The notes beneath the pieces are model-generated. The model was not told the origin of the DNA. It worked only from the letters and a program-made list of their open reading frames with translations, and made no database searches. The position numbers and the translations under genes were made by a program. From Serendipita indica DSM 11827 (Eukaryota > Basidiomycota > Agaricomycetes > Sebacinales > Serendipitaceae), in contig CAJVGD010000002.1 of assembly GCA_910890315.1 (NCBI GenBank), forward strand, positions 1,736,001 to 1,800,000: a stretch of DNA of 64,000 nucleotides, given 5' to 3'. Below are positions 1 through 12,517 of this stretch, piece by piece (position 1 is the first letter of the stretch; every line of letters begins with the position of its first letter).

Positions 1-3000
1 AAGAGAAACCTAAGTGCGTACCTCGCGTCTGATGACAAGAATTCTATGACCCATCTTGTCACCAGGCTGCTGACTACCCGCACGAGGAAGTGAAGAGTGA
101 CTTGGAGACGGAGATGCAGCCGAGTCGGCAGCAGGTGTACCTATGACGCTTCCATACCGAGCTCTGAGTGCCGGTCGCTCATCTTCTTCATCAGTGAGTT
201 CGGGTGGGTCTTTACGGCTCAGCGATCTCATCTGCGCCTGCCAGATTCGCTCCTTCTCCTGGGCGTAAACTTTTTGCTGCTCTTGGACATTGTATCTGTG
301 CCCAGACTTATTCATCTCTCCCTCTGACAATCCGTTAGTGATCTACTGCTGCTCTGAGGTGCATGACTTACTGCCAGGTTTCTTCTCTCCTTCGCGAACG
401 AAGACATCTTTCATGGATACCTTCAGGTAGCTAAACGCTTCGCCGCGACCGGTCGGGTCTCCCTCGCCGTAGAGCTTGAGCATGGCCTTGTGCTGGGCAG
501 CTTGGAGGACATTTTTGGTCGTCATCCATGGCGCAAGCTGTTGCGTAATGGTCAAAGGCGTTCCATCTTTTGCCTTTACAATGGTCGCCTGCTCGTCGTC
601 TGCCTCGTTGGTGTCCGCACTATAACCGGCATCTAAGAGTTGCTGTTGGCCAACTTGCATACTCTCTGTGAGTACGACATCTTCTGGTTTGACCATTTTC
701 ACAATTGTCGATTCATCAGGAATTGTCAAGTTGGGTTTGAGACGCCAAAAGCCCTGATGGGGTCCCTTGCGTTGGTATTCCATAAACTCTTGAAGGTGAG
801 CCTGTAACATGTGAGTATGTTAATTAGTACGAGTGTAATGCAATTACCTTGAGCCTTTGTTTGAGCTGGGTTTCGTCCTGATCAGGGAAGTACTTGGGCA
901 GTTGCATGATGCGTATGCGCTCCTCCTCTGAACGCCGAAGGAGACGGTAGCATATCTGTTGTAAACGGCTTTTCGCAGTTGTAGTGATCTTGCGCGAATG
1001 GGGACCGGGAATCTCAGTTACTGGGATTGTCTGGCCCAGTACAAAGAGATGCTTGATTTCTCGAATATAATACTTTGATTCGCCAGCTACAGTGCTCCTG
1101 CAATAGTTTCAGCGCCTACATTAATATCGCACAGCCAATATACTTACCGCACCACTAGAAAGTCGGTCGGTGAGGCCTTGTGTTCAAAGATTGGAGCGCG
1201 AATCATATTATTGTACAGAGCTGGAACAGTTTGACCTGGGGCCACGGATCCTAGCTTCAAGAATGGGGTGTCGTCTGAGGGCTGCAGCACGAACGGAGTA
1301 CCAAATTCTCGCTGCAATCGTCGTGAGCGAGGAATATAGTCACTTCTGAGCTTCATACCTTTGGTATGTGCTCATCCTTTTCGTCCTTTTTACGATAGTA
1401 ATTGACGAGCATGCTTCCCATGCCAAAGTTCGAAATTGTCGGTGGATGCTCCTCCTGGTGAACAAGTCAAAAACACTACGGGCATGACTCGCGAAGGAAA
1501 CGCACCGAGTACTCCCAAAGAACAAACTTGCTCGTGTCCTTTAGAGTAAGATCACCTGTTTTTCGCAAACCCTCTCCAAAGTCACCGCCCTTGCCAAGCT
1601 TTCGACCAGATTTGTCTTTCAACTTGGGGGCAGTCTTGACTTTTTGGAACTTGATCTCCTGGTTGATAGGGAAGTGAAGAGCCGGACGATGGAAGGAGCG
1701 GCACTCCTGCTTTGTGAGCCTGATCTTGTACTAGAAATATGTGTCAAAATCGAGATCATGGGGCGAAAATGCGAGTGCTTACAAAAGGAAGCTGCAGTTT
1801 CAGAGCAGGGTAAGCGTGCTCGACCTCCAAGGCACCAAAGGTCTGGCGAACAAGCTTTGTCTCTTTGGCTACCTCGTATGTGTGGTCATTGGAGAGGTTG
1901 AACTTGTCTTTGGCGATAGCTTGACCAGCTTCATTCCGGAAGCGCTTTCTCATGCGGGGCTCCGGTCGTTGAACCTCGTCTTCGTATGCATCCTCGAGGT
2001 AGCTCAGGTCGATTTGTGTGAAGTCGCGAAAGGGCGTCTTTGAGTCCCAGAGGATACTCTGCGTCCAAACCCCAGATTCAAGAGTACTGTTTGTTGGCGT
2101 AGTAAGACTGGGCCGAAAGGCTGGTCGAGTCTTTGGTAATCTGGGCAGCGCATTAGCTTATCCAGAGAGAAAACAAGGATTATTTACGTCTTAGGGTCGA
2201 ACATGATTGAGTCCTCCCACGTAGAGAGGTTGATCATGTCGAAGCTCCGGTCATCCATGTCAATATCTGGTTTGACGATTCCCGCTCGAAGCTAGAAAAA
2301 GGTTAGAAGATACGCTGGATTCTCGATTGCTCGTACCTCGATAGCCTTGGCCAAGTCAGCGTCCAGGCTGGCTTCCGTGACAACCTTCTGAACCCGTTTC
2401 TTCTCCTTTTCTTTCTTCGTCTCAGTGACGAGAGCACGAACAACTCCTCCTTGATAATTACGCTTTTGGGGCAGGAAAACCTCCTCTAGAGCAAGGTGAG
2501 TATGGAACGGTAGCATCTGAGGTTTGCTTACGAATCGGAGGTACGTCGCGGGCCCAAATTCTAGACGGCTTCTTTGCTCTCTGTCCAAAGAGATCGACAA
2601 AGTCAAGTGGTCGGTCGGGGGTAAAACTTGGGAAGATTTCATAGACAGTCTTCTTTCGCTCTATAAGCCGCTTCGTCTTGACAATCTTTGTCTTCTTCGC
2701 AGGAGCTTGCACAATATTGGAGGTCATCATTGGAGCAGTGATAGCGGTGCTATACGATGCTCCCTTGCGAGGCGCGCTCTCCACAAGTTCGTCGTCGGAC
2801 ATAGGTTCGTCGTCCATGTAACCAGCACCCGTCTGGGCAGTTAGACGAGGTCCAGTTTGGATTCCGAGTTGCTGGAGGCCGGATGCATCAACGCCAACAT
2901 CCCGTAGGACCTCGTCCAGTCCGAGCATCCCGCCGGTGAAGTCAGACTCAGTCTAAGGCTCATCAGAACATGTAAAACAGAAAATAGAGAGATTATAGTC

Positions 3001-3014
3001 ACATGTTGAGCCAT
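1..3014 (-). CDS. TAF1: TAF1, TFIID subunit 1 (partial, 3' end outside window)
   Basis: Largest subunit of the general transcription factor TFIID, a nuclear scaffold for RNA polymerase II promoter recognition. The open frames on the minus strand join through short introns into the conserved TAF1 core: N-terminal DFTGGMLGLDEVLRDVG, VDLFGQR, then the central segment with FNLSND followed by QTFGALEVEHAYPALKLQLPF-like sequence, RAPIFEHKASPTDFLVVR, and APWMTTKNVLQAAQHKAML with GEGDPTGRGEAFSYLK. These match the TAF1 DUF3591 region. The likely start is ATG at 3014-3012 (MAQH), followed by an intron whose acceptor lies just before SDFTGG; the next in-frame Met is at 2928. The reading frame runs off the left edge, so any zinc knuckle or bromodomain part is not seen. 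It is divergent from DMC1. Family assignment is secure; exact exon borders are inferred. Confidence 0.9.
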
Positions 3015-3141
3015 TATAGTTGCAAAATACAATAATTCAAGGAGGGCAGACGGTCAAGATGGAGAGACGCTTTGCTGACGTGGTCCGGCTTCAGCAGCTT
3101 TGCGCCCTAACCACTTGCTTCCGTCTCACGTATTGTCGACC
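3015..3141. promoter_or_regulatory. Head-to-head promoter TAF1 / DMC1 (127 bp)
   Basis: Only 127 bp separate the predicted start codons of TAF1 (minus) and DMC1 (plus), so both 5' UTRs and both promoters must lie here or inside the genes. No clear TATA box is seen. The boundaries depend on the two predicted starts. Confidence 0.55.
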
Positions 3142-5002
3142 ATGCCGGCTAGAAAATCCACCGTTCAGCAATCTGCAGAGTCTGTGGCTGCAGAGTCCAG
3201 AGTTCCATCTCGAGCTAGCTCACCCGTCGGGGACGAGGACGAGGTGCGTTGAGGAAAAGATCGGTGGCTAACGGATCTTAACGCGCTTGACACGTGCCAG
3301 GAGCCTTTCTTCGACATGATAGAGGAACTCCAGAACCATGTATGTGCAGCGACGCGTCCAATCGGTCTCGGCTCAACGTCCAATAGGGCATCAATGCACA
3401 GGATATTGCTAAGCTCAAGGTAAGTCGTGAATCACTCTTCAAGATCCTAAGTAACCTCTCTTCAGTCTGCTGCACTCAATACGGTCACAGGGTATGAAGT
3501 AGTGCCAGACACAGCTCATGCTCATCTCTCCTCAGAGTTCGGATGACTCCAAAGCGCCAGCTCCTCAAGATAAAGGGTTTATCTGAAGCAAAGGTAGATA
3601 AGATCAAGGAAGCAGTGCAGAAGATTTTGGTACGATAATGCCATTGCTCTATTCGTTTGGATTGACGACGTTCAGGGCTCTTCCTTCTCCACTGGCGTCG
3701 AAGTATCGGAAAAGAGGAAGAGAGTCACCAGTATCAGTACTGGGAGCAAGGCGGTCGATGCTATTCTTGGCGGTATGAATAGCGGCTTGCCCTTGGTCAC
3801 TGCTCACACTCAGTCAGGAGGAATCCAAACCCAGTCGATTTCCGAGGGTACTTCGTCGTCTATAAGCGAGAATTTATCTCACACGGGCATAGTTTATGGC
3901 GAGTTTCGGACTGGAAAGACGCAGTTGGCACACACTATGTCCGTCCTGGCGCAGTTGCCCGCTGACATGGGAGGCGGTGGCGGAAAGGTCTGTTTTCAAG
4001 TACGGTGGTGGCCAGGGCTGAACAATATACAGGTTGCATACATAGATACCGAAGGTACGCATTGAGGTAGGTGCAATATGTCCGTTGCATGCGAACCACC
4101 TCTTTCTAGGCACCTTTCGACCCGACCGTATTCGTGCCATTGCTGATCGATTTGGCGTTGATGGAGAAACTGCACTGAGCAATATACTCTATGGTATGTA
4201 CCTTGCAGGGCTCGCAGGCCTGGCTCATGTTCCCAGCTCGGGCATTCAATAGCGAACATCAGGTACACGATCAAGTTCAGCGTAGCATACATACTGACTG
4301 GACTACGAGATGGAACTTATTAACGAAGCTACCACCCGTTTTGCCGAGGAAAAGGATTATAAGCTCATGGTGAATACAGACCTTTTGCTGTAACTATACA
4401 CTGACCCAATAAAGATTGTCGACAGTATCATGGCACTCTTTCGCACGGACTTCTCGGGAAGAGGCGAGTTGAGCGAGAGGCAGCAGAAGCTCGCCTCGGT
4501 AGGCAACATTGGACAAAACAAGCCATCATTAAGACAGCCGATAGATGCTTTCAAAGCTTAGCAAAATCGCAGAAGAGTACAATGTAAGCTCCCAGCTCTC
4601 TTCTGTAGGAGCTTTGTCTTACTCGCACAGCTCGCTATTCTTCTGACGAATCAAGTGCAATGTACGCGAATTTATATATGCTAGCAACTAGCTCACTCCG
4701 GCTAGCTGACCCTGGGGCGACCATGACTTTCGTTGCTGGCGGCGCGCTCAAGCCGATTGTACGTAGGTTGATACAGTCACTCAGTGCTCACGTCTCTCAG
4801 GGGGGTCATATACTCGCTCATGCTTCGGCTACCCGAATGTTCCTCCGTAAAGGTATGCCGCCCACACGCGCGCGTTGGTCCTGCACTCATAATGGCTTTA
4901 GGGCGTGGAGAAGAGCGCGTTGCAAAACTGGTAGACTCGCCTGATCGCCCTGAGAGCGAAGCGACATACAAGCTCGACGAAGGCGGCTGGTCTGACATTT
5001 GA
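3142..5002 (+). CDS. DMC1: DMC1, meiotic RecA-family recombinase
   Basis: Strand-exchange recombinase that forms filaments on single-stranded DNA in meiosis. The start [10 protein letters not shown] is followed by [19 protein letters not shown] and [18 protein letters not shown], the DMC1-type helix-hairpin-helix N-terminal domain. The core has Walker [10 protein letters not shown], the IDTEGTF block, Walker [23 protein letters not shown] and LTNQV. The C-terminus has [12 protein letters not shown] and [21 protein letters not shown] and the DSPD-PE tail are DMC1-like, whereas the paralogue at 15-16.4 kb carries RAD51-type versions. About nine short introns interrupt the gene. The protein ends GGWSDI, where relatives usually have GGI-type ends. 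The 3' end is convergent with the glycerol-3-phosphate dehydrogenase gene, 191 bp away. Confidence 0.92.
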
Positions 5003-5193
5003 GCAAGTGCTGCATGTCTTGTTCATCGAGTACCTTTTTGTCATTTTCTTGTTGGTCAGCATCATTCTAGATTGAATTATAACGATATCTGAACCGCTCA
5101 TATGTTCGGATGAGTTAGGAAGATGATGATTCATCGTATACCCATGGATAAGTACTGATCATCCCGTCGGTCGGGTATTACAAATCTTTGTCC

Positions 5194-6696
5194 TCACCAT
5201 GGCCTAGTACTCAAGCGTAGTTTAGAGAGCAAGTCGTCGACGGGTGATCTCCCTAGCGGTAGATCATGCTCAACGACTCTTGGACGATTTAGCATGCCTT
5301 CAACAACGTCTTTAATGACGGCACCCTGAGAGCAGGTTAAGCTTCGTGAAGTCTATAGGAAAGTAAACTCGCCTCGTAGAGGACGCTGTAGACGGCGTTG
5401 GCGACAGGAGCCTGAACGCCTACTTTGTCAATGATCTTTTTGTATCCTTTTGCCGTCGTGACACCTTCAGCCACACTCCCAAGAGTCTCAAGAATATGTT
5501 CGAGCTACGGAATACAGAGTTAGCGGGATGGTATTTGATAAGGATGCGAGATTGCAATTGCTTACCGACTCTCCTTTGCCAAGACGGTATCCGACGGTGA
5601 AGTTTCTCGAGTTCTCCGACGTACAAGTGAGCATTAAATCGCCAACACCAGCGAGAGAGAGAAAGGTGATTGGGGATGCCCCAAATGCCACGCCCACCCG
5701 GGTCATCTCAGCAAGACTTCGGGTGATTAAACCTATTGGACAATGAGCTGTCTGAAAAGAGTTCAGAGATGAGACCTCACCCGCTCGTGCGTTATTCTCG
5801 AACCCGAGGCCAGCCGCAACTCCTGCTGCGAGTGCATACACATTCTTTCCCGCACCACAAAGCTCAACGCCAATAGGGTCGTTGTTAGTGTAACTGCTCA
5901 TGATGATGGTTAAACAAGAGATTCTACCAAGGGAAAAATCTCACCAACGGAACCAAGGCTGATGGAAGACTTCTGCCGCTCGATCTGCGTGAGTTATTGA
6001 TAAGGAAGCGACAGAAACCTGCGTGGGTTGGCGTTTGATTACTATTGGAGGTAAGCTCGTTTGATCGTACCCTTTCGCCGGTTCGGTACATACTTTCTTT
6101 AGCAAATGAAGGACCAGACTGAAAATAAGATGAATATAGGTTCTTTTCTGTTGACATAAAGGGACTTACGAGGAAGACAGAAGTTTTAGCTATCTCGGTG
6201 CCACACTCGTCGGCGATGATCTCCAATGTCAGAGCTTGTGTGTCTGTTTCAATACCCTTGTTGACGAATATCATGAGTGGGTGATTGTCTGGATCTAGTA
6301 GCGAGCTCATATCCTTGAGCACTTTCCTAACCGGCAATCAGAATTCCACACTGATCAAACTACCCAACTCACCGGAGGTTCTGAGTGGGTATAGCGAATA
6401 GTAGGACGTCCATCTTGCTGACCACATCCTTGGTAGGAAATTCAGGACCAATGGCCGTAATGTTTGATGAGAATAGGTGATCCCGGAGATATTTTGGATT
6501 CCTGTGCTCTTTGTTCATAAGTTCGACGGCCTCTAGAGACCGCGAATAGAGTAGCACGGTCGAGCCTGCATCGGCGAGGTGGTCTTGCGGCGACGAGCGT
6601 CATAATTTGGCCTTGGAGCAATGATAGTGAGCGCGTACCTGCAAGACAGAGTCCAAAGTTTCCAGATCCAAGAACAAGGACCTTTTCGGAGCTCAT
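5194..6696 (-). CDS. GPD1: NAD-dependent glycerol-3-phosphate dehydrogenase
   Basis: Cytosolic or peroxisomal enzyme reducing dihydroxyacetone phosphate to glycerol-3-phosphate with NADH, used for redox balance, osmolyte glycerol and lipid precursors. The start [15 protein letters not shown] carries the N-terminal dinucleotide-binding glycine motif. An intron follows, then [17 protein letters not shown]. Further family blocks are [21 protein letters not shown] (catalytic Lys block), [46 protein letters not shown] and the C-terminal VEGMLNRP. The frame remains open upstream of this ATG without another Met, so a 5' exon cannot be excluded, but MS-EKV matches the usual family start. The stop is TGA at 5196-5194. 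Confidence 0.92.
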
Positions 6697-7101
6697 GTCG
6701 ACGATCGATTGGAATCCAGATGAAGCTGTGAGGTCCCGACTCGGTGACCCTGCTTGTGATGCCACTTGTTCGTCTTTGAGATAGCCTCTGGAACCTTAAT
6801 TATAAGGAAAGGAGCTTACACACTCAAGCGACTGAAGTGGTCGAGATCAAGATGCCTATTTCTATTGTCGTAGAGGAGTGAGTATGGGTCACTTCGCACG
6901 TTGCTATTATAGATTGTGGCAATATGCTATGAGAGCATCAGTCATTACTGCAAATACTGCCTATGGATGGGCACTCCTGACAATTATTAACTGGTCGACT
7001 TAGCGGACCGCTCAGGGAGAGAATGTAATTGATAACTAGCAAATTTTCACGAAAGAAGGTTCGTAGTCAAAATTTGACCTACTGGGATGCAAGGATCGGT
7101 T
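6697..7101. other. Intergenic: GPD1 5' flank and peptidase copy-1 3' flank
   Basis: About 400 bp with no convincing gene. It should hold the promoter and 5' UTR of the glycerol-3-phosphate dehydrogenase gene; no further structure was recognised. Confidence 0.5.
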
Positions 7102-8788
7102 CTAGATGGGCTTAGGAAACAGCTCGGTGTTGTGGAGTACTTCCATAATGAATGATATCGGTGTGACATATCTCACGTCGCATGAATCGGTAGCTCCCGC
7201 ACCTCCGGTGAGTAAGCCGGCAATGCGACCGTATGCATCTGCAACACTGGCACCAGAGCCCCCTTCATCCGAGAATGCACCTGATCTCTTGTCTGTTGGG
7301 ATAATTGCCCATTCCCGGGATTCACTTTGGAGGCCACCGCCATTGCGAATGTACGAGGCGACATTATTCGCTTTCCCGAACGTGATACCCGTTGTCGCGC
7401 CGCTTTTAAAGACCGAGAGACAAGATTCCTTGACTTGGTCGATCATAGGTAAATTGCGTACCTCGCTCTTCGGAGTTTGACCTTTGAGCCTCACGAGCTG
7501 GTTTTTGGGGCATGAAAAGGTTGTGGGGGTTGCCAGACGAAGTTGAACTTTATCCGAGATTTGTTTCTCTGTATATTGTTGCCAAGGTTAATAGTGTTGC
7601 TGAGAAAGTTGGAAGCGTCGAGTTTCCCTTCGTCAATTTCTATGACTGCGAAATCTTGAGTGTACTGATCTGGTTCCGTGGAGAAGGCAACTGGGGTGCC
7701 CAGACGACATGCCCAATGACGCGGTCATCTTTATCCTGCCACTGAGTCGTGATCTCGTCACGCAAGGTCTTTAGAGCCTTCACAGTCTTCTCGGTCTCCT
7801 TCAGTTGTAATTTGTAGAATTCCCGGGTTTCGTTGGACTCTGCATCGTCCATGCCCTCCGTTTCGTCTAGTGTATTATTGGCCTTACAGGCAATCTCGTT
7901 TTGCATGTCGATTTCATTATCTACGGCCATAATTTTGTTCTCGAAATTGGACTTGCCGAGAATGATAAAGTCCTGGCGTGGCTGACCGTGATTACTGTGA
8001 GCGTATTCGACATTTTCCGTTTCGGTTGGAGGGAGGACAACGTGACGTGCGGTGATTAGATAAATCTTCTTGTTCTCTCCCCCGGCACCAAGGAAAAAAC
8101 CACCTGTCCCTTCATGCGAATCATTGTCCCTTGGGGCGATTGGGATACCGAGTGTGGGGGTGTATGGCTCACGAGCTGTGAAGATGCGGTGGTAGGGGAG
8201 AGGGTCGAGGAGTCTGATCCCGTTGTGCCTCGTGACGCGCGACCCTCGAATTTCTACATGACAGTCCTCGATGCCACTGTCGTGGATGATTTGACCACAC
8301 TGAGCAGCCCAGATGTGGCCCTGCTCAAAGTCGATAGTTCCTGGGGTTACACCGATCCAGATAATTGCAGGGCCAGAAGGCTCGCCGACTTCAGGAATAC
8401 GAACTGCGTCGATACTAGTCCAGTCAACCCCCCACGAATTCAAGCTGCTGCTGCGAAGAAGAGTGGCCACCTTGTCCCAACAGGCGGCGAGCGGATGGTC
8501 GCCCAGTATTCTGAGCTCCTTCGAAACTGGATAGGCCTCGGGAAGTTTGAGTCGTCCAGGCTTGGTAGTCGCAATAAATCGGGGATTAGAAGGCAGTCCC
8601 TTGTAATAGGTTCTAGCGATGATTTCTGTTACGACAGAACCGAGTGCAGTTGTGTTCACCGAGGCGGAGGGCTGAGTGTCACCGCTTCCACTGGCGGTGA
8701 GGGAAAAAGACGAAATGGGTTCTTCGTCTTTAACTGAGATCAGATTGTTCTTGGAAGGATCCACTAGGAGAAACGAGCGAATAAACAT
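7102..8788 (-). pseudogene. Trypsin-like serine peptidase, copy 1 (frame-disrupted)
   Basis: Encodes an unknown N-terminal region (YYKGLPSNPRF, GPAIIWIGVTPGTI) followed by a chymotrypsin-fold peptidase. Visible triad positions are His in LITARHVV, Asp in DFAVIEID and Ser in GGSGAS. Between His and Asp lies a charged, probably coiled-coil insertion of about 85 residues. Compared with the paralogue at 31.2-33.0 kb, this copy has a one-base-shorter C run near 7695, and a second change of frame near 7590, so the domain is split over three frames. The residue before the catalytic Ser is Gly where the paralogue has the usual Asp (GDSG). The first in-frame ATG is at 8788; an upstream exon is possible. 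It may be a pseudogene, or the C-run change may be a sequencing error. Confidence 0.65.
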
Positions 8789-8833
8789 CAATACTGGACC
8801 ATTGTGACAAAGAGAACAAAGACACTCACTGGT

Positions 8834-9239
8834 CTACGAGACCAGGAGGATAAAAAACAATAGAGTATGAACGACTGAACGTCTTTGGATGGCTGTTTGG
8901 CAAAAGACCAGTGGGTAGTAGACGTGGTGGAAGTTCAAGAGATCGACCCACTTGGTCGTCCCCCAAGACTGCAGACCATCTTGTACAGTCTGTAAATAGA
9001 TTGATATAAGCCTCTCAAAACGCTTGTCGTACAACTTGCTAAGCCGACGATTAAGGGTTAGACCTCGGCCGGCTTACAGTTGTCGGAAGGATAGTCCCGC
9101 TGTTCAAGATTTCTATTACTCCGATTATAATACACCAGAACGATAGTACTATCAGCTGTGTGCCACAATAAATTGAAGAAGCCCATACTACCCAAGTCGC
9201 TGCCGTAGAGCAAGAGGTAGCAGTGCTTCCCGAAGACAA
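8834..9239 (-). other. Two short open frames upstream of peptidase copy 1, one hydrophobic
   Basis: Open frames at 9051-9239 and 8834-9034 on the peptidase strand. The first is rich in hydrophobic residues (LIVLSFWCIIIGVIEIL) and could be one membrane segment; the second has no recognisable feature. They could be 5' exons of the peptidase gene or chance frames. No family recognised. Confidence 0.2.
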
Positions 9240-9250
9240 TACCTATTTAA

Positions 9251-12200
9251 TTATATCCGATTATCCGCTGGGCCAATGTACGATGTACCTCTTTTTTCCC
9301 GATTGGCAGCCACTTGAGCGGCCATTGCTACCGCGGCAGGTGGGGGCGTCGGAGAAGTACGCGGATTATCTCCAGACACCCGACCACTACTTAGGGTAGC
9401 CTTGTGGCTCGGAGCCGGGGAAGTCCTTCCGCTCGAACCCGTATTTGGCGAGGGTGTCAATGACGCCTCAGCTCCGGTGGGCAGACTTGGTGCCGCATGA
9501 TGACCACTACCGTGACTCGAGCCACTGACGCTGTTGTTTGTGTGACTGTGCTTGCTTCCAGTCCCTATCGAGCTGATGCTGGCCTTGCTGCCTTGCTTCG
9601 AATGACCGCTGAGAATATTTGTCAAGCTGGGCCTCCTGCCCTTCTTTCCACTCCCAATGGATCCAAATGATGATGGAGGGTGATTCGATCCCTGGGGTGA
9701 CGGAGATGTAACTCGGTTTGCGTCAAGGTCGCCAGAAGTGCGCTTTGTCGGGCCCTTGGATCCCCAACCCTTGAGAATTCCCTTCTTGACAGCAGGTGGT
9801 GGTGGGGCAGCAGTTGGGCTGGCTACTCTGCTTTCGCTGGCAGCCGAAGGAGGGACCACGTCTGTAAAGGCCTGCGAGGGCGATGGCATTTTATGGACGG
9901 GATATCTCGACTCTTGATCAAAGTGGAACGGGTCGAGTCCAGAATCAGAGCGTCGATGAGTTCCCGAGCTCGCCGTTGATGGGGTGCTGGGATCAGGGGA
10001 GAAAGAGTTTTTCAGCAGTGGCGACTTGGGGACTGGCGGAGGTCCCATGGATATGGGAGAGAATAGACCTCCGGCGGAGAGAGGAAGCGGCGGTGCATCA
10101 GAGAATGGTGGGGGGGTTGGTGGAAGGTTGAGTTGGCCATTGCCTCCAGGCGACACGGGCGGTTGCGAGCCATTCTTTTGATTTCCGCTCTTTCTCCAAA
10201 GGCTCCTGATACCCTTGACAGAAATCATCGAAGGAGCACGATCGGACTTGGTAACACTGGTTTGACCATCCTCCGAAGTCACTGAATCCGCAGAGAATCT
10301 GCTGGATACTCGGGGCAACGATGCTGAGTTTGTTGGCACGGTGGCACTGGTTGGAGACGTCGCGGCCTCGTTCGCTGGATCAGCCAAAGGAAATGTCGAC
10401 GCAATGGGTGTTGGCGCAGCGCTGGACAGATCAATGACGGGGAGTCCATTGACTGTTTGACCGTTCGATGCGTCAGCATCGTCGGTGGGGACAGGAGGGA
10501 GTGGCGGAGAGGACGAACTCTCGGCGAGAGTTTCAGCGAGAGCAGCGGCACCGGGGATTGAGTTGAAGGAACCGATTGAAACTTGTCTACGAGAGGCCTT
10601 GGTCGAGGGAACTGGAAGTGAGCCGGACAGAGGAGTTGCAGGGGAAGATGGTTGAGGGGAAGAAGTAGGAGATCTATATATATAATGTCGGCGTATGCAA
10701 CCGAATATGGCACACGACATTACCTGTCGGCTGAATCTTTGGCCTCGGCACTGTCAAAGACAATGGTAGGCGACTCGACGACAAATTTTTGTTGAGGGGA
10801 AAAGGCATCATCGCTTTCCCATTGAGAATTTGGAGAAAGACTCTCGATTCTCTAAAAGATTTTGAGCACATGGGAGTACTGGGCTCAAAAGTGAACTCAC
10901 CCTTTCCAATTCATCCAGTCGTCGACTACGGGCCTCCTCGCGCCCCATGGGAGTCATAGAGCGCGAGGCATTGGAGCCATCCGCGTTAGTATCGAGGTAA
11001 GGAAGATCGCTGTGGCCTCTCATGCTAGGACTGGCAGAAGGCGGGGCAACTTCGACGTGAGGGATCTGAGACTTTGACGAAGAAGAGAGATCTAACGGCG
11101 GAGGAATGTGCTTGCTTGCCGATCTCGAACGTCCGCCGTGTGTAGAGGCGCTAGCCGATGGTGAAACTCGACCTGAAGCATCCAACGTCTGCTTGTGTTT
11201 ATCCTTCCATAGCCTAACAACGTCTTCGGTATCGTCTGCAGCGCTCTCGTCGTCGTCTCCTTCCAAACTCATGATCGTACTTCCAATTCGACCACCAATC
11301 ATGAGGTCGGGAGCATGAGGCGTCATTGAATTTTGTCCATCATCCTGTACTCGAATTTGGGCCCATGTAGCGCCATCGGATGGAAAAACACCATGGAGCG
11401 GATCATCGGTAAACTGGCCCATGTGTCTCATGGGGCCTCTGCGGCGGGGCATCTCGTCGTCGTCCAAACGCACGTATTGACCCGCATCATCAGAATCGAC
11501 TGGAGAATTTAACGATGCCGCAGAGGTGCTCGGTGTTGGTACAAACTTTGCTTTCCACTCTGCCAAGCTTGGGCTGGTCGAACGGGCACGGAGTGGTAGC
11601 TGGAGTTCTCTGGTAGAACGCGGGTTCAAGCTGTTACTGTCCGTGTAATTACTGAATTGGGAGGAACCGGCCATGGAATGCGAGGTGGTCCGTCCGCGAC
11701 GTCTCCATAGTTCGTACCACTGTGCCTTTCTTCGATCAATATCAAATTCCACCTTGGCAAGAATCGGAAGAGCAGAGCTGGGGTTCAGGTTGATGGCGAG
11801 GTCGAGGGAAGTCGAAGACGAAGCGGGGGTCATTTGGGAGCCAAAACGGCCCTCGGAGGTCGAGGAAGGTGATGGATATGGGCTACTGACGGACGAGGCA
11901 ACGGATCGAGAGTGAAAACGCGCAATCGTCTTGCCATTGCTCGAACCATCTTTGTCTTTCTGAAGCGCGCGGTGCCAGAGCATCCTCCAAGCGTCGTCGG
12001 TGATCCGCGGTCCGGGGTCATTGTCCGTCGAGATGAGGTAGAGGATCATTCCGCCGGTGCTCGGCAAGGAATACTCGCGGGCAATGGCCCCAAGTTGTGA
12101 GGGAAGTGTCGGATAGAGGGGGACGAGCGTCCCTCTTCGAAACTGAGCTTGAGTATAAGGGTCGTTTACGTCATCTTGCTCAGCCAGCAACAAGTGCAGC

Positions 12201-12517
12201 GGCGGAATGACATGAAGGAGATATCGTGACGGGGTTGAGGAACCGTACGCGCTGCTACTCGACGTCGTGGGCGAATAGAGAGGATAAGGTACAGAGACCG
12301 GAGCTGGAGTAGATACACCGAGGGCGTTGGCAAGCTTTGCTAGTTTGTGAGGCGATATCGGAGTCCGGGGCTTGTTACTCGTGGTGGTTACAAGCGCTAG
12401 CGACCTTGGAGCGGCCTTCGGGGATGGGACTGGAGGCGGAGTAGTCGCCGCGGTGGACTCTGTTGCCTGGCGAGAGGCACTCCTGCTGCTGTATGGCGGA
12501 GATGTTGTCCAGGACAT
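9251..12517 (-). CDS. Large Ser/Pro-rich protein of unknown function
   Basis: Three exons are visible. Exon 1 runs from ATG 12517 to about 10902, a small exon covers about 10856-10725, and the last runs from about 10675 to TAA at 9253-9251, giving roughly 1,050 residues. Clear GT-AG borders bring ELER together with IESLSPNSQWESDDAF. The only compact-looking stretch is near residues 95-210 (RYLLHVIPPLHLLLAEQD, then AIAREYSLPSTGGMILYLIS and DDAWRMLWHRAL). The rest is low-complexity and probably disordered, with many Ser/Pro/Thr runs, a typical feature of fungal regulatory or scaffold proteins. I recognise no domain family. It is divergent from the bHLH gene. Confidence 0.75.

Noticed and set aside
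8114-8737. 207-codon plus-strand frame
   Set aside because: Antisense to the well-supported peptidase copy 1; no family features.
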